Positions 29,801-38,066 of a stretch of DNA of 64,000 bases are shown here, in pieces. Each line of letters starts with the position of its first letter. The stretch's first letter is position 1. Below the pieces are notes generated by a model. It was not told the origin of the DNA, did no database searches, and was given only the letters and a program-made list of their open reading frames with translations. The position numbers and the translations under genes were made by a program. The stretch covers positions 2,232,001-2,296,000 of the forward strand of contig NZ_CP023439.1 in NCBI RefSeq assembly GCF_002354895.1. Direction: 5' to 3'. Origin of the DNA: Thauera sp. K11 (GTDB taxonomy: Bacteria; Pseudomonadota; Gammaproteobacteria; Burkholderiales; Rhodocyclaceae).

Positions 29801-30386
29801 GAGTCCCGGCGCGGGCCGCGGCGCAGCCTTCCGCCGCGGCCCCTCGCCGGCGCATGCCGCCCAACCCGACACGACAGAGCCCGCCATGCCCGCCGACACC
29901 TTCCTCCCGCTCGAGGTCCGGCCGCTCGCCCGCGAGACCTTCGCCCCCTACGGCGAGGTCATCGAGGCCAGCGACGACGCCAGCCACTTCACCATCAACG
30001 CCGGCAACACCGAGCGCTACCACGACCTCGCCCGCATCGAGCCCGGACCCGACGGCCGCGTCATCGTCTCCATCTTCCGCGGACAGCCCCGCGCCCTGCC
30101 CTTCACCGTGCAGATGATGGAGCGCCACCCGCTCGCTTCCCAGGCGTTCATCCCCCTGTCCGGCAGGCCCTATCTCGTCGTCGTCGCCCCCGCCGGCGCG
30201 CCGCCCCGCGCCGAGGCGCTGCGCGTCTTCCTCGCCCGTGGCGACCAGGGCGTCAACTACGCCACCGGCGTCTGGCACCACCCCCTGCTCGCCCTCGACG
30301 GCGTCTGCGACTTCCTCGTCGTCGATCGATCAGGACCCGGGCACAACTGCGACGAAATCCTGCTCGAAACGCCCGGCGTGATCGCC
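28751..30386. repeat. 1.63-kb direct repeat (alc-allA), copy 2
   Basis: This is the second copy of the repeat at 16727-18359, same orientation. The very low silent-site divergence shows that the duplication is recent or that the copies are kept alike by gene conversion. Confidence 0.95.
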
Positions 30387-30401
30387 CATACCGGATGCTG
30401 A
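29886..30401 (+). CDS. allA: Ureidoglycolate lyase, copy 2
   Basis: The 171-residue protein differs from copy 1 by one internal residue seen (ARIEPG in place of ARIKPG) and by its last residues (AHTGC in place of AASE), because the duplicated segment ends inside the gene. Catalytic-domain motifs are complete. It lies 85 bp after alc copy 2 and 139 bp before the AmiS/UreI-type channel gene on the same strand. Confidence 0.94.
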   Translation: MPADTFLPLEVRPLARETFAPYGEVIEASDDASHFTINAGNTERYHDLARIEPGPDGRVIVSIFRGQPRALPFTVQMMERHPLASQAFIPLSGRPYLVVVAPAGAPPRAEALRVFLARGDQGVNYATGVWHHPLLALDGVCDFLVVDRSGPGHNCDEILLETPGVIAHTGC

Positions 30402-30540
30402 ACGCCACCGGCACCCGGCGGGGCGGGACGCTGCCGGTGTGATATGCATTCGCTGATCCGCCGTATCAGCGCCCGCAGCCTGCGCCGGAACCGCCAGCCC
30501 CTACACTCCGCCCGGACCCAATGCACCAAAGGAGTGCCCA

Positions 30541-31056
30541 ATGCTGCTCGGCCTGTCGCTGTTCTACGTCGGCGCGGTCCTGATTCTCAATGGCTTGTGG
30601 ATGCTGGGCAGGATCGGTGATCGCGAGATATCGATCATCAACCTGTTCACCGGCGGCCTGACGCTGCTCGTGTCGCTGAAGCTCGCCTTCGGCGAAGGCG
30701 CCGACGGTGCCTCGATCAAGGCGGCCGCGCTGTCCTTGCTGTTTTCCTTCACCTACCTGTGGGTGGCCTTCAACCGCCTGACCGGCGCGGACGGCCGCGG
30801 ACTGGGCTGGTTCAGCCTTTTCGTTTCCATCACCGCCGTTCCGGTCGCCATCGATACGCTGCGCATCGCGTCGACGACCCGGGACTGGTGGCTGGGGCTG
30901 TCGTGGGCGGCGTGGGCCGTGTTGTGGCTGCTCTTCTTCCTGCTGCTGGCGCTGCACAAGCCCATCACCCGCATCACCGCCGGCATGGCCATCGGCCAGG
31001 GCATCTTCACCGGCTGGCTGCCGGGCTACCTGCTGCTGACCGGCACGCTGCGCTAG
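30541..31056 (+). CDS. AmiS/UreI-family urea or amide channel
   Basis: The 171-residue protein has six predicted membrane helices and family features LFYVGAVLILNGLWMLGRI, NLFTGGLTLLVS and SFTYLWVAFN. UreI of Helicobacter is a urea channel and AmiS transports short amides. Because two steps of the adjacent pathway release urea, urea movement across the inner membrane is the most plausible role. AAAGGAG stands before ATG 30541. No urease genes are in the window. Confidence 0.88.
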   Translation: MLLGLSLFYVGAVLILNGLWMLGRIGDREISIINLFTGGLTLLVSLKLAFGEGADGASIKAAALSLLFSFTYLWVAFNRLTGADGRGLGWFSLFVSITAVPVAIDTLRIASTTRDWWLGLSWAAWAVLWLLFFLLLALHKPITRITAGMAIGQGIFTGWLPGYLLLTGTLR

Positions 31057-31080
31057 CCCGGCCGTCATCCGCTTTGCCAT

Positions 31081-31120
31081 CGAAGGCCGTGCGCTCCACC
31101 GGACGCACGGCCTTCGCCTT
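31081..31120 (+). terminator. Intrinsic terminator after the urea channel gene
   Basis: A perfect 13-bp stem (31081-31093 with 31104-31116) with a 10-base loop is followed by CCTTTTCC. It lies 25 bp beyond the channel stop codon and should end the allantoicase/channel transcript. Confidence 0.8.
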
Positions 31121-31171
31121 TTCCGGCGGGAAACCGGGTCGGCCGCAGAACCCTGCCGCGGATATTGCGCC

Positions 31172-31200
31172 GCAAAAATATAAATTTTCTTATTTCAGCT
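31172..31200 (+). promoter_or_regulatory. Probable promoter region of the purine permease gene
   Basis: An isolated A+T-rich patch (AAAAATATAAATTTTCTTAT) lies in otherwise G+C-rich DNA 225 bp before the permease start and after the upstream terminator. TATAAA-like hexamers are present; exact -35/-10 assignment is not possible by eye. Confidence 0.35.
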
Positions 31201-31424
31201 ATTAGCCAGGCACGCACCACCGGCGAGGACGAGTCCCTAGACTGCGCCACGAGCCGATGCAGCACCGCCGCCCGGCCAGACCACGCCGCTACGCGCCGGC
31301 CCCTCCGCGGAAGAACCGGAACGAGCCCGCGGCGCGATGCCCCGAACCGCCGCGCCATCCGGCTCCCGGCATGCGGGGCCCGGCGGCGAACGAAAGACGA
31401 TCGAAAAAAAGCCAGGAGACAACC

Positions 31425-32924
31425 ATGTCAGACCACGCACCGGACGGCGGCAGCCGGCAGGTCCATCCCGTCGACCAGAAACTGCCCGGCGGCCGCCTCG
31501 CCGCACTGGGCATGCAGCACGTGCTCGTGATGTACGCCGGCGCGGTCGCCGTGCCGCTGATCGTCGGCCGGGCGCTCAACCTCACGCCCGAGCAGGTGGC
31601 GATGCTCATTTCCGCCGACCTGTTCTGCTGCGGCCTGGTGACGCTGATCCAGTCGCTGGGCTTCGGCAGGTACTTCGGCATCAAGCTGCCGGTGATGATG
31701 GGCGTCACCTTCGCCGCCGTCGGGCCGATGGTGGCGATGGCCAACGTGCAGAGCGGGCCGGACGGCGCGCGGGCGATCTTCGGCGCGATCATCGGCGCCG
31801 GCATCATCTCCATTTTCATCGCGCCGCTGATGAGCCGGCTGCTGCGCTTTTTCCCGCCGGTCGTCACCGGCACCATCATCGCCATCATCGGCATCAGCCT
31901 GATGCGCGTCGGCGTGGGCTGGGCGATGGGCGGTCCGGCCCACCTGGCGCAGAGCGTCGACGTGCCCGGGCTGGTGCAGATGGTCGACGGCGCGAAGGAA
32001 AAGGCCGCCGCCGCGGGCACCGGGCTGACGAAGCTGCCCGGCCCGATCCCGATGGTCGACAACCCCGACTACGGCGCGCTCGACACCATGGCGGTCGCCG
32101 CCTTCGTGCTGGTGGTGATCCTGCTGCTCGTCCGCTACGGCCGCGGCTTCGTCGCCAACATCGCGGTGCTGCTGGGCATCGTCGTCGGCTGCGTGGTGGC
32201 GGTGGTGATGGGCAAGATGCACTTCGACAAGGTGGACAAGGCGCACTGGTTCGACGTCGTCACGCCCTTCGCCTTCGGCATGCCGGTCTTCGATCCGGTG
32301 ATGGTCCTCACCATGACGCTGGTCATGATCGTGGTGATGATCGAATCGGTGGGCATGTTCCTGGCGCTGGGCGAGATCACCGACAAGCGCATCGGCCGCA
32401 ACGAGCTGGCAGCCGGCCTGCGCACCGACGGCCTGGGCACGCTGATCGGCGGCGTCTTCAACACCTTCCCCTACACCAGCTTCTCGCAGAACGTGGGCCT
32501 GGTGGGCGTCACCGGCGTCAAGAGCCGCTGGGTGTGCGTGGCCGCGGGCGTGATCATGATGGTGCTCGGCATGCTGCCGAAGATGGCGGCGCTGGTGGAA
32601 TCCGTGCCCGTCTTCGTGCTCGGCGGCGCCGGCCTGGTGATGTTCGGCATGGTCGCCGCCACCGGCATCCGCATCCTCACCTCGGTCGACTTCAAGGGCA
32701 ACCGCAACAACCTGTACATCGTCGCGCTGTCGATCGGCTTCGGCCTGGTGCCGCTGGTCGCCCCGCGCTGGACGCAGCACATGGCGCACAGCCTGCACCC
32801 GCTGCTCGAATCCGGAATCCTGCTGACCGCGATCTCCGCCGTCCTGCTGAACCTCTATTTCAACGGCGGCAAGGAAGACCGCGCCGGTGCCATCGAGGCG
32901 GCCAAGGCGGCCGAAGCACACTGA
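31425..32924 (+). CDS. NCS2-family xanthine/urate permease
   Basis: The 499-residue inner-membrane protein carries the nucleobase-cation symporter-2 signature: MGVTFAAVGPMVAMA, SVGMFLALGEITDK and YTSFSQNVGLVGVTGVKSRWV, whose glutamine/asparagine positions are those of xanthine and uric acid transporters (XanP, UacT, PbuX). It would bring urate or xanthine into the cell for the nearby PuuD pathway. ATG 31425 follows AGGAGA. The outer-membrane channel gene follows after 31 bp. Confidence 0.93.
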   Translation: MSDHAPDGGSRQVHPVDQKLPGGRLAALGMQHVLVMYAGAVAVPLIVGRALNLTPEQVAMLISADLFCCGLVTLIQSLGFGRYFGIKLPVMMGVTFAAVGPMVAMANVQSGPDGARAIFGAIIGAGIISIFIAPLMSRLLRFFPPVVTGTIIAIIGISLMRVGVGWAMGGPAHLAQSVDVPGLVQMVDGAKEKAAAAGTGLTKLPGPIPMVDNPDYGALDTMAVAAFVLVVILLLVRYGRGFVANIAVLLGIVVGCVVAVVMGKMHFDKVDKAHWFDVVTPFAFGMPVFDPVMVLTMTLVMIVVMIESVGMFLALGEITDKRIGRNELAAGLRTDGLGTLIGGVFNTFPYTSFSQNVGLVGVTGVKSRWVCVAAGVIMMVLGMLPKMAALVESVPVFVLGGAGLVMFGMVAATGIRILTSVDFKGNRNNLYIVALSIGFGLVPLVAPRWTQHMAHSLHPLLESGILLTAISAVLLNLYFNGGKEDRAGAIEAAKAAEAH

Positions 32925-32955
32925 GCCATAACCACAACGAAACGGAGACATCCGC

Positions 32956-33843
32956 ATGCAAGCGCAACGCACCGCCGCCGCCCTCGCCATTGCCCTGGCC
33001 GCGCCCGCCGCCCTGGCCGCGACCTGGAGCGACACCTTCATCGGCTACCGCTACGGCACCGGGTTCCGCGAGCCCAACAACGTCAATGACGTCGAGAAGC
33101 ACGTGCTGCAATTCACCCACGCCAGCGGCTACTCGATCGGCCAGAACTTCGTGAACCTGGACATCCTGCAGTCCGACGACAAGGACCCGTCCAGCGGCAA
33201 CGCGATCGGCGGCGGCAACGGCGCGACCGAGTTCTACCTGACCTACCGCCACCAGATCCACCTCGGCAAGGCTTTCGACAAGAACCTCGCCTTCGGGCCG
33301 GTGAAGGAGGTGGCGCTCACCGCCGGCTTCGAACTCAACACCAAGAACACCGCCTTCGCGCCGCGCAAGCGCCTGATCGTGGCCGGCCCGACGCTGAAGT
33401 TCGACGTGCCGGGCTTTCTCGACGTGAGCCTGCTCGCCGGCAAGGAGTGGAACCATTGCGGCCTGAATCCGGGCACGCCGGGCGGACTCGACCCGTGTCC
33501 GAAGAGCGACGTCTCGTTCGAGCCGCAGTGGATCATCAGCGTGTCGTGGGGCATCCCCTTCCAGGCCGGCCCGGTGCCGCTGAAGTTCCAGGGCTTCCTG
33601 AATCATCTGAGCGAGAAGGGCAAGGACTACGCCGGCGTGAAGACCGAGGCCGAGATCCTGATGCGCACCTCGCTGATGGTGGACGTCGGCCAGATGGTCA
33701 GCGGCAGGAAGAACACCTTCCTGATGGGTGTCGGCTACGAACTGTGGCGCAACAAGTTCGGCAACCACGCCTTCGCCAGCGGCCGCGAGAAACCGGGCAT
33801 CGACACCGATACGCCGACCTTCCAGATGGAATGGCACTTCTGA
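32956..33843 (+). CDS. Tsx-like outer-membrane channel protein
   Basis: The 295-residue protein has a signal peptide (ALAIALAAPAALA), alternating beta-strand pattern and a C-terminal phenylalanine (FQMEWHF) that marks outer-membrane barrels. TWSDTFIGYRYGTGFREP at the N-terminus and the general size suggest the nucleoside-specific channel (Tsx-like) family. Coupled to a purine permease gene, it would serve urate/xanthine entry across the outer membrane. The barrel call is strong; substrate is from context. Confidence 0.8.
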   Translation: MQAQRTAAALAIALAAPAALAATWSDTFIGYRYGTGFREPNNVNDVEKHVLQFTHASGYSIGQNFVNLDILQSDDKDPSSGNAIGGGNGATEFYLTYRHQIHLGKAFDKNLAFGPVKEVALTAGFELNTKNTAFAPRKRLIVAGPTLKFDVPGFLDVSLLAGKEWNHCGLNPGTPGGLDPCPKSDVSFEPQWIISVSWGIPFQAGPVPLKFQGFLNHLSEKGKDYAGVKTEAEILMRTSLMVDVGQMVSGRKNTFLMGVGYELWRNKFGNHAFASGREKPGIDTDTPTFQMEWHF

Positions 33844-34050
33844 TCGCCGGCTGATCGCCAGGTCCGTTGCCATCCCTTTGCGGCGGCAACGGGCCCGGCA
33901 TGCCATCGGCCGTGGCCGGGCAGGTGGATCGGCGCCGTGCGGCGATCCACCTCCGGCTGCACCCGAAACGCCGCGGATGACCGCCGCGTCCGCCCTCGGG
34001 TTCGATTCCCGGGCGCAGCGTCCGCAGCGCCCGGTCTCTGTGATACCAGC

Positions 34051-35496
34051 CTACTGGCTGGCGTCGGGCGGCAGTTCCGGCTTGCGCGGCCGACGGCCGC
34101 GGCTGGCCGGCTTGCGCGGCTTCTTGGGCGCAGCCTCGACTTCCGCCGGAGTCGCCGCGGAAGCCGGCTCGGGTGTCTCTGCGGCAGGCGTGTGCTCGGC
34201 AACGGGTGCGTGTTCGATGGCGGGCACGTGTCCGGCGGGCGCCGCAGATGCCCGAGGCTTTGCAGGCGCCCGGGACTTCGCCGGTGCCCGGGGCTTCGCC
34301 GCGGCGGGCGCCGTCTCCACCGTCCTGTCGGGAACGATCTCGGCGGGGCCTGCTTCGTCGGCGTTCTTGCGGGTACGCTTGCGCTCCGTTCCGCCGCGCG
34401 CGGCACCGGATTTGCGCCGCTTGCCGCTTCCCTCTTCGGCTGCCGCCGCTTGTTCTCCGGCGCCGGTTTCCGCCGCGACATCCGTCCCTGGAGCGGCATG
34501 CCCGGCCGAAGGTGCCGCCTCCCCGGCGGCTTCGGCCGGGACGTGCTCCTGCGGCTCGGCATCGGCCGGCGCACGGGATTTCGCCTTGGCCCGCCGCCTG
34601 CCCGCCTCCGTCTTCGCCGGGATCTCCGCCGGCTCCGCCGCCGGGTGCCCCGCGAAGTTCTCGACGCGCCCGCCTTCCGCATTGCCGCGGAAGACGTAGG
34701 TGCGCGCCTTTTCGTCGCGGGCGAAATCGAGCAGGCCGCGCGCGCGCGCCTCTTCGAGCAGGTTGCCGAAGGCGCGGAAGCCGTAGTACGACTCGCTGAA
34801 ATCCGGCTTGCGCCGCTTCATCGCCTCCTTCAGCACCGACGCCCAGATCTTGCCGGTGTCGCCGCGTTCGGCGTAGAGCGCATCGAAGGTGTGCACCGCG
34901 AATTCGATCGCCTGCGACTTGCGCGCCTCGACTTCTTCCCGGCGGTGCTTGTCCTCTTCCGGCGAGCGCTTGCCGGAGGATTGCGCCTCGCGGGCTTCCT
35001 TCTTCGCCGCGCGCTGGCTCTCGCGCACGAGATCGTCGTAGAAGATGAACTCGTCGCAGTTGGCGATCAGCAGGTCGGAGGTGGATTGCTTGACGCCGAC
35101 GCCGATCACCTGCTTGGCGTTTTCCCGCAGCTTGGACACCAGCGGCGAGAAATCGGAATCGCCGCTGATGATGACGAAGGTGTCGACGTGCGACTTGGTG
35201 TAGCACAGGTCGAGCGCGTCGACGACGAGGCGGATGTCGGCGGAATTCTTGCCGGACTGGCGCACGTGCGGGATCTCGATCAGCTCGAAGTTGGCCTCGT
35301 GCATCGAAGCCTTGAAGCTCTTGTAGCGATCCCAGTCGCAATATGCCTTCTTGACGACGATGCTGCCCTTGAGCAGCAGGCGCTCAAGCACGCGCTTGAT
35401 GTCGAACTTTTCGTAGTTCGCATCGCGCACGCCGAGGGCGACGTTCTCGAAGTCGCAGAACAGCGCCATGCTGACGCTGTCGGACGGTGAAGCCAT
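34051..35496 (-). CDS. NYN-domain putative RNase with LOTUS (OST-HTH) domain and long basic tail
   Basis: The 481-residue protein begins with a NYN/LabA-type PIN-like domain (about residues 10-155) with acidic residues D15 (FCDFEN), D87 and D113/D115 (SGDSDF), expected to bind metal for RNA cleavage. A LOTUS/OST-HTH domain follows (about 195-270, TGKIWASVLKEAMKRRKPDFSE...). The last 200 residues are a low-complexity Ala/Pro/Glu/Lys/Arg tail with AxxKxRAPAKPRA-like repeats, probably disordered. ATG 35496 has GGAG upstream. Targets are unknown. The 207-bp gap upstream of its 3' end contains two hairpins (33867-33893, 33923-33951). Confidence 0.88.
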   Translation of the reverse strand: MASPSDSVSMALFCDFENVALGVRDANYEKFDIKRVLERLLLKGSIVVKKAYCDWDRYKSFKASMHEANFELIEIPHVRQSGKNSADIRLVVDALDLCYTKSHVDTFVIISGDSDFSPLVSKLRENAKQVIGVGVKQSTSDLLIANCDEFIFYDDLVRESQRAAKKEAREAQSSGKRSPEEDKHRREEVEARKSQAIEFAVHTFDALYAERGDTGKIWASVLKEAMKRRKPDFSESYYGFRAFGNLLEEARARGLLDFARDEKARTYVFRGNAEGGRVENFAGHPAAEPAEIPAKTEAGRRRAKAKSRAPADAEPQEHVPAEAAGEAAPSAGHAAPGTDVAAETGAGEQAAAAEEGSGKRRKSGAARGGTERKRTRKNADEAGPAEIVPDRTVETAPAAAKPRAPAKSRAPAKPRASAAPAGHVPAIEHAPVAEHTPAAETPEPASAATPAEVEAAPKKPRKPASRGRRPRKPELPPDASQ

Positions 35497-35621
35497 GTCG
35501 TTCTCCAATGGGTCCGCGAACGCTCCCGGCGTGGCGGACGGTTTCTCATTCCAGCGGCGCCCGGCCATCCGAAGCCGCCGAGCGCCCTCAGGGGCAGCGG
35601 ACGAAGCGAGCGCGGGCTGTT

Positions 35622-36992
35622 TCACTCCAGGTCGCGCAGTTGCTCCAGCGCCTGCTCGATGCGATCGACCGCGATCACCCGCATCCCTTCGGGCGCCTGC
35701 CGGGGCGCATTGGCCTTGGGAACGATGGCGACGTCGAAGCCGAGCTTGCCCGCCTCCTTCAGCCTGTCCTGGCCGCGCGGCGCCGGGCGGATCTCGCCGG
35801 CCAGGCCCACTTCACCGAACACCGCCAGGCCGCGCCGCAGCGCCCGGCTGCGCAGCGACGACACGATGGCGAACAGGATGGCCAGATCGGCGGCGGGCTC
35901 GGCGATTTTCACTCCGCCGACCGCGTTCACGAACACATCCTGGTCGAAACAGGCGATGCCGGCGTGCCGGTGCAGCACCGCGAGCAGCATCGCCAGGCGC
36001 GTCTGCTCCAGGCCGACCGACAGCCGCCGCGGATTGGGGCTGTGGGCGGCATCGACCAGGGCCTGGATCTCGACCAGCAGCGGGCGCGTCCCTTCCTGCG
36101 TGACCAGCACGCAACTGCCGGGCACCTGCTGCCCATGCTGCGACAGGAAGATGGCCGAGGGGTTGGAAACGCCGCGCAGGCCGCGCTCGGTCATCGCGAA
36201 CACGCCCAGTTCATTGACCGCGCCGAAGCGGTTCTTGAAGGCGCGGATCAGCCGGAAGCTGGAGTGGGTGTCGCCTTCGAAATACAGCACCGTGTCGACG
36301 ATGTGCTCCAGCACGCGGGGCCCGGCCAGCGTACCGTCCTTGGTGACGTGGCCGACGATGATGAGGCTGGTGCCGCTCTGCTTGGCGAAGCGGGTGAGCT
36401 GCGCCGCGCATTCGCGCACCTGCGCCACCGAGCCGGGCGCCGACTGCAGCGCCTCGGAATACACCGTCTGGATCGAGTCGATCACCGCCACGCGCGGGCG
36501 GCTGTCGCGCAGCACGTCGAGGATGCGCTCCAGGTTGATCTCGGCCAGCATCTGCAGCGGCGACGCCGGGAGCTGCAGCCGCTGCGCCCGCAATGCCACC
36601 TGCTCGCCCGACTCTTCGCCGCTGACATACACCGCGCTCTGGCTGCCCGCCAGGTTCGACAGGGCCTGCAGCAGCAGCGTGGACTTGCCGATGCCCGGAT
36701 CGCCGCCGATCAGCACCACGCCGCCGCCGACCAGGCCGCCGCCCAGCACGCGGTCGAATTCGTCGAGCCCGGTGGGCTGGCGCGGTTCCTCCCGCGGCTG
36801 CAGGGAAGACAAGGGCTGCAGGCGGCTGGTCTGCCCGGCGATCGCGGCAAAGCGCCCGCCGCCCGCCGGCGCCTGCTCGACGACACCTTCCACCAGCGTG
36901 TTCCAGCCCTGGCACTGCGGGCACTGCCCCTGCCAGCGGCCGAGCTGCGCACCGCATTCGGTGCAGATGTAGGCCGTCCTGGGCTTCGCCAT
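35622..36992 (-). CDS. radA: DNA repair protein RadA
   Basis: RadA promotes branch migration in recombinational repair. The 456-residue protein has a zinc finger (CTECGAQLGRWQGQCPQC, residues 10-27), a RecA-like core with Walker A GDPGIGKST, the RadA-specific KNRFG motif (AFKNRFGAVNE) and a C-terminal Lon-protease-like domain. ATG 36992 overlaps the stop of the upstream LysR gene (TGATG), so the two are probably co-translated. A TTG one codon earlier is an unlikely alternative. Confidence 0.97.
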   Translation of the reverse strand: MAKPRTAYICTECGAQLGRWQGQCPQCQGWNTLVEGVVEQAPAGGGRFAAIAGQTSRLQPLSSLQPREEPRQPTGLDEFDRVLGGGLVGGGVVLIGGDPGIGKSTLLLQALSNLAGSQSAVYVSGEESGEQVALRAQRLQLPASPLQMLAEINLERILDVLRDSRPRVAVIDSIQTVYSEALQSAPGSVAQVRECAAQLTRFAKQSGTSLIIVGHVTKDGTLAGPRVLEHIVDTVLYFEGDTHSSFRLIRAFKNRFGAVNELGVFAMTERGLRGVSNPSAIFLSQHGQQVPGSCVLVTQEGTRPLLVEIQALVDAAHSPNPRRLSVGLEQTRLAMLLAVLHRHAGIACFDQDVFVNAVGGVKIAEPAADLAILFAIVSSLRSRALRRGLAVFGEVGLAGEIRPAPRGQDRLKEAGKLGFDVAIVPKANAPRQAPEGMRVIAVDRIEQALEQLRDLE

Positions 36993-37912
36993 CAATCGGC
37001 CTTGTCGACCTCTTGCGCCATTCTTGCGAACTCTTCGCAGGCGAAGTCCGCAAAAGTGGTGATGAGGCGTGAGCGGAACTTGTCGCGCGGGATGATGACC
37101 TCGAGCGGGGTGAACATCCGCGGCTCGAGCGGGATCCCCATCAGCCTGCCCTCGCGCACGTCGCGCTGGATCGCAGCGCGCGACGCGATCGCGAAGCCCA
37201 TGCCTTCCGCCGCCAGGTGCTTCACCGTCGCCAGGCTGCCCAGTTCGGCGCAGAGCGGGATCTCGCTCATCTGGATGCCCGCCGCGGCAAAGAACTCTTC
37301 CGCCAGCTGGCGGATGGCATTGCCGGTGTCGCGGTTGATGAACGGGTGGCCGACGAGATCGGCCGCCGTGAGCCGCTCGAAGCGGGCGAGCGGGTGATCC
37401 GTGCTGCAGATCACCATCAGTTCGTCGCGCGCCGCGCTGCGGCGTTCGATCGAGTTCTGGTCGCTGACGATCTCGATCAGGCCGATGTCGAGATCCCGTG
37501 CGGCGACACGATCCTCGGTCAGTTGCGAGTTGCCGACGACGACACGCGGCACCACCCGCGGATAGCGCCGCTTGAAGCCTTCGAGCAGATGGGGCAGCCA
37601 GTAGGCGGCGATCGTCGTGCTGGTGCCGATGTTGAGCGTGCCGGCAAGCTCGTCGGTGAGTTCCGACACGCGCGACTCAAGCTCTTCGGAGAGGCCGAGG
37701 ATGCGTTCCGCATAGGCCAGGACGAGTTCGCCCGCGGGCGTGAGGCTGATCTTGCCGTGCCCGCGGTCGAGCAGCCGGGTGTCGAAATGCTCTTCGAGCT
37801 GCTTGATCTGGAAGGTGACCGCCGGCTGCGTCATGAAGAGATGCTCGGCCGCGCGGGTGAAGGAGCCGTGTTTGGCCACGGCGTGGAAAACCTGAAGTCT
37901 GCGATCTGCCAT
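36992..37912 (-). CDS. LysR-family regulator
   Basis: The 306-residue protein has the LysR helix-turn-helix (LQVFHAVAKHGSFTRAAEHLFMTQPAVTFQIKQLEEHF) and an effector domain resembling the CysL/CbbR branch (STTIAAYWLPHLLEGFKRRYP). Those relatives control sulfur or carbon assimilation, but no target gene of that kind is adjacent; it overlaps radA downstream and diverges from lplT. Function beyond regulation cannot be named. Confidence 0.88.
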   Translation of the reverse strand: MADRRLQVFHAVAKHGSFTRAAEHLFMTQPAVTFQIKQLEEHFDTRLLDRGHGKISLTPAGELVLAYAERILGLSEELESRVSELTDELAGTLNIGTSTTIAAYWLPHLLEGFKRRYPRVVPRVVVGNSQLTEDRVAARDLDIGLIEIVSDQNSIERRSAARDELMVICSTDHPLARFERLTAADLVGHPFINRDTGNAIRQLAEEFFAAAGIQMSEIPLCAELGSLATVKHLAAEGMGFAIASRAAIQRDVREGRLMGIPLEPRMFTPLEVIIPRDKFRSRLITTFADFACEEFARMAQEVDKAD

Positions 37913-38066
37913 GATCGTGATAAGCCTGTTTTATGAACGGGATTAGATCACAAAACCGGATCGATCTCATCACGATCTCCGCACGGCGCGCGCGCCCGGT
38001 CATCACACGACAGACGGCTTCATGTTATAAACCGCGCTCCCGATATCGCGACGCTCGACCAACACG

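Larger units (their letters stand above)
31057..31424. other. Intergenic region between the urea channel and purine permease genes
   Basis: The first part holds the terminator of the channel gene. A sharp A+T-rich segment follows at 31172-31200 and probably contains the permease promoter. The remaining 220 bp is G+C-rich leader sequence with no gene that I can support. Confidence 0.5.

Noticed and set aside
28751-30401. Second alc-allA pair as pseudogenes
   Set aside because: Both frames are intact, with motifs and ribosome sites preserved; they are treated as functional genes.
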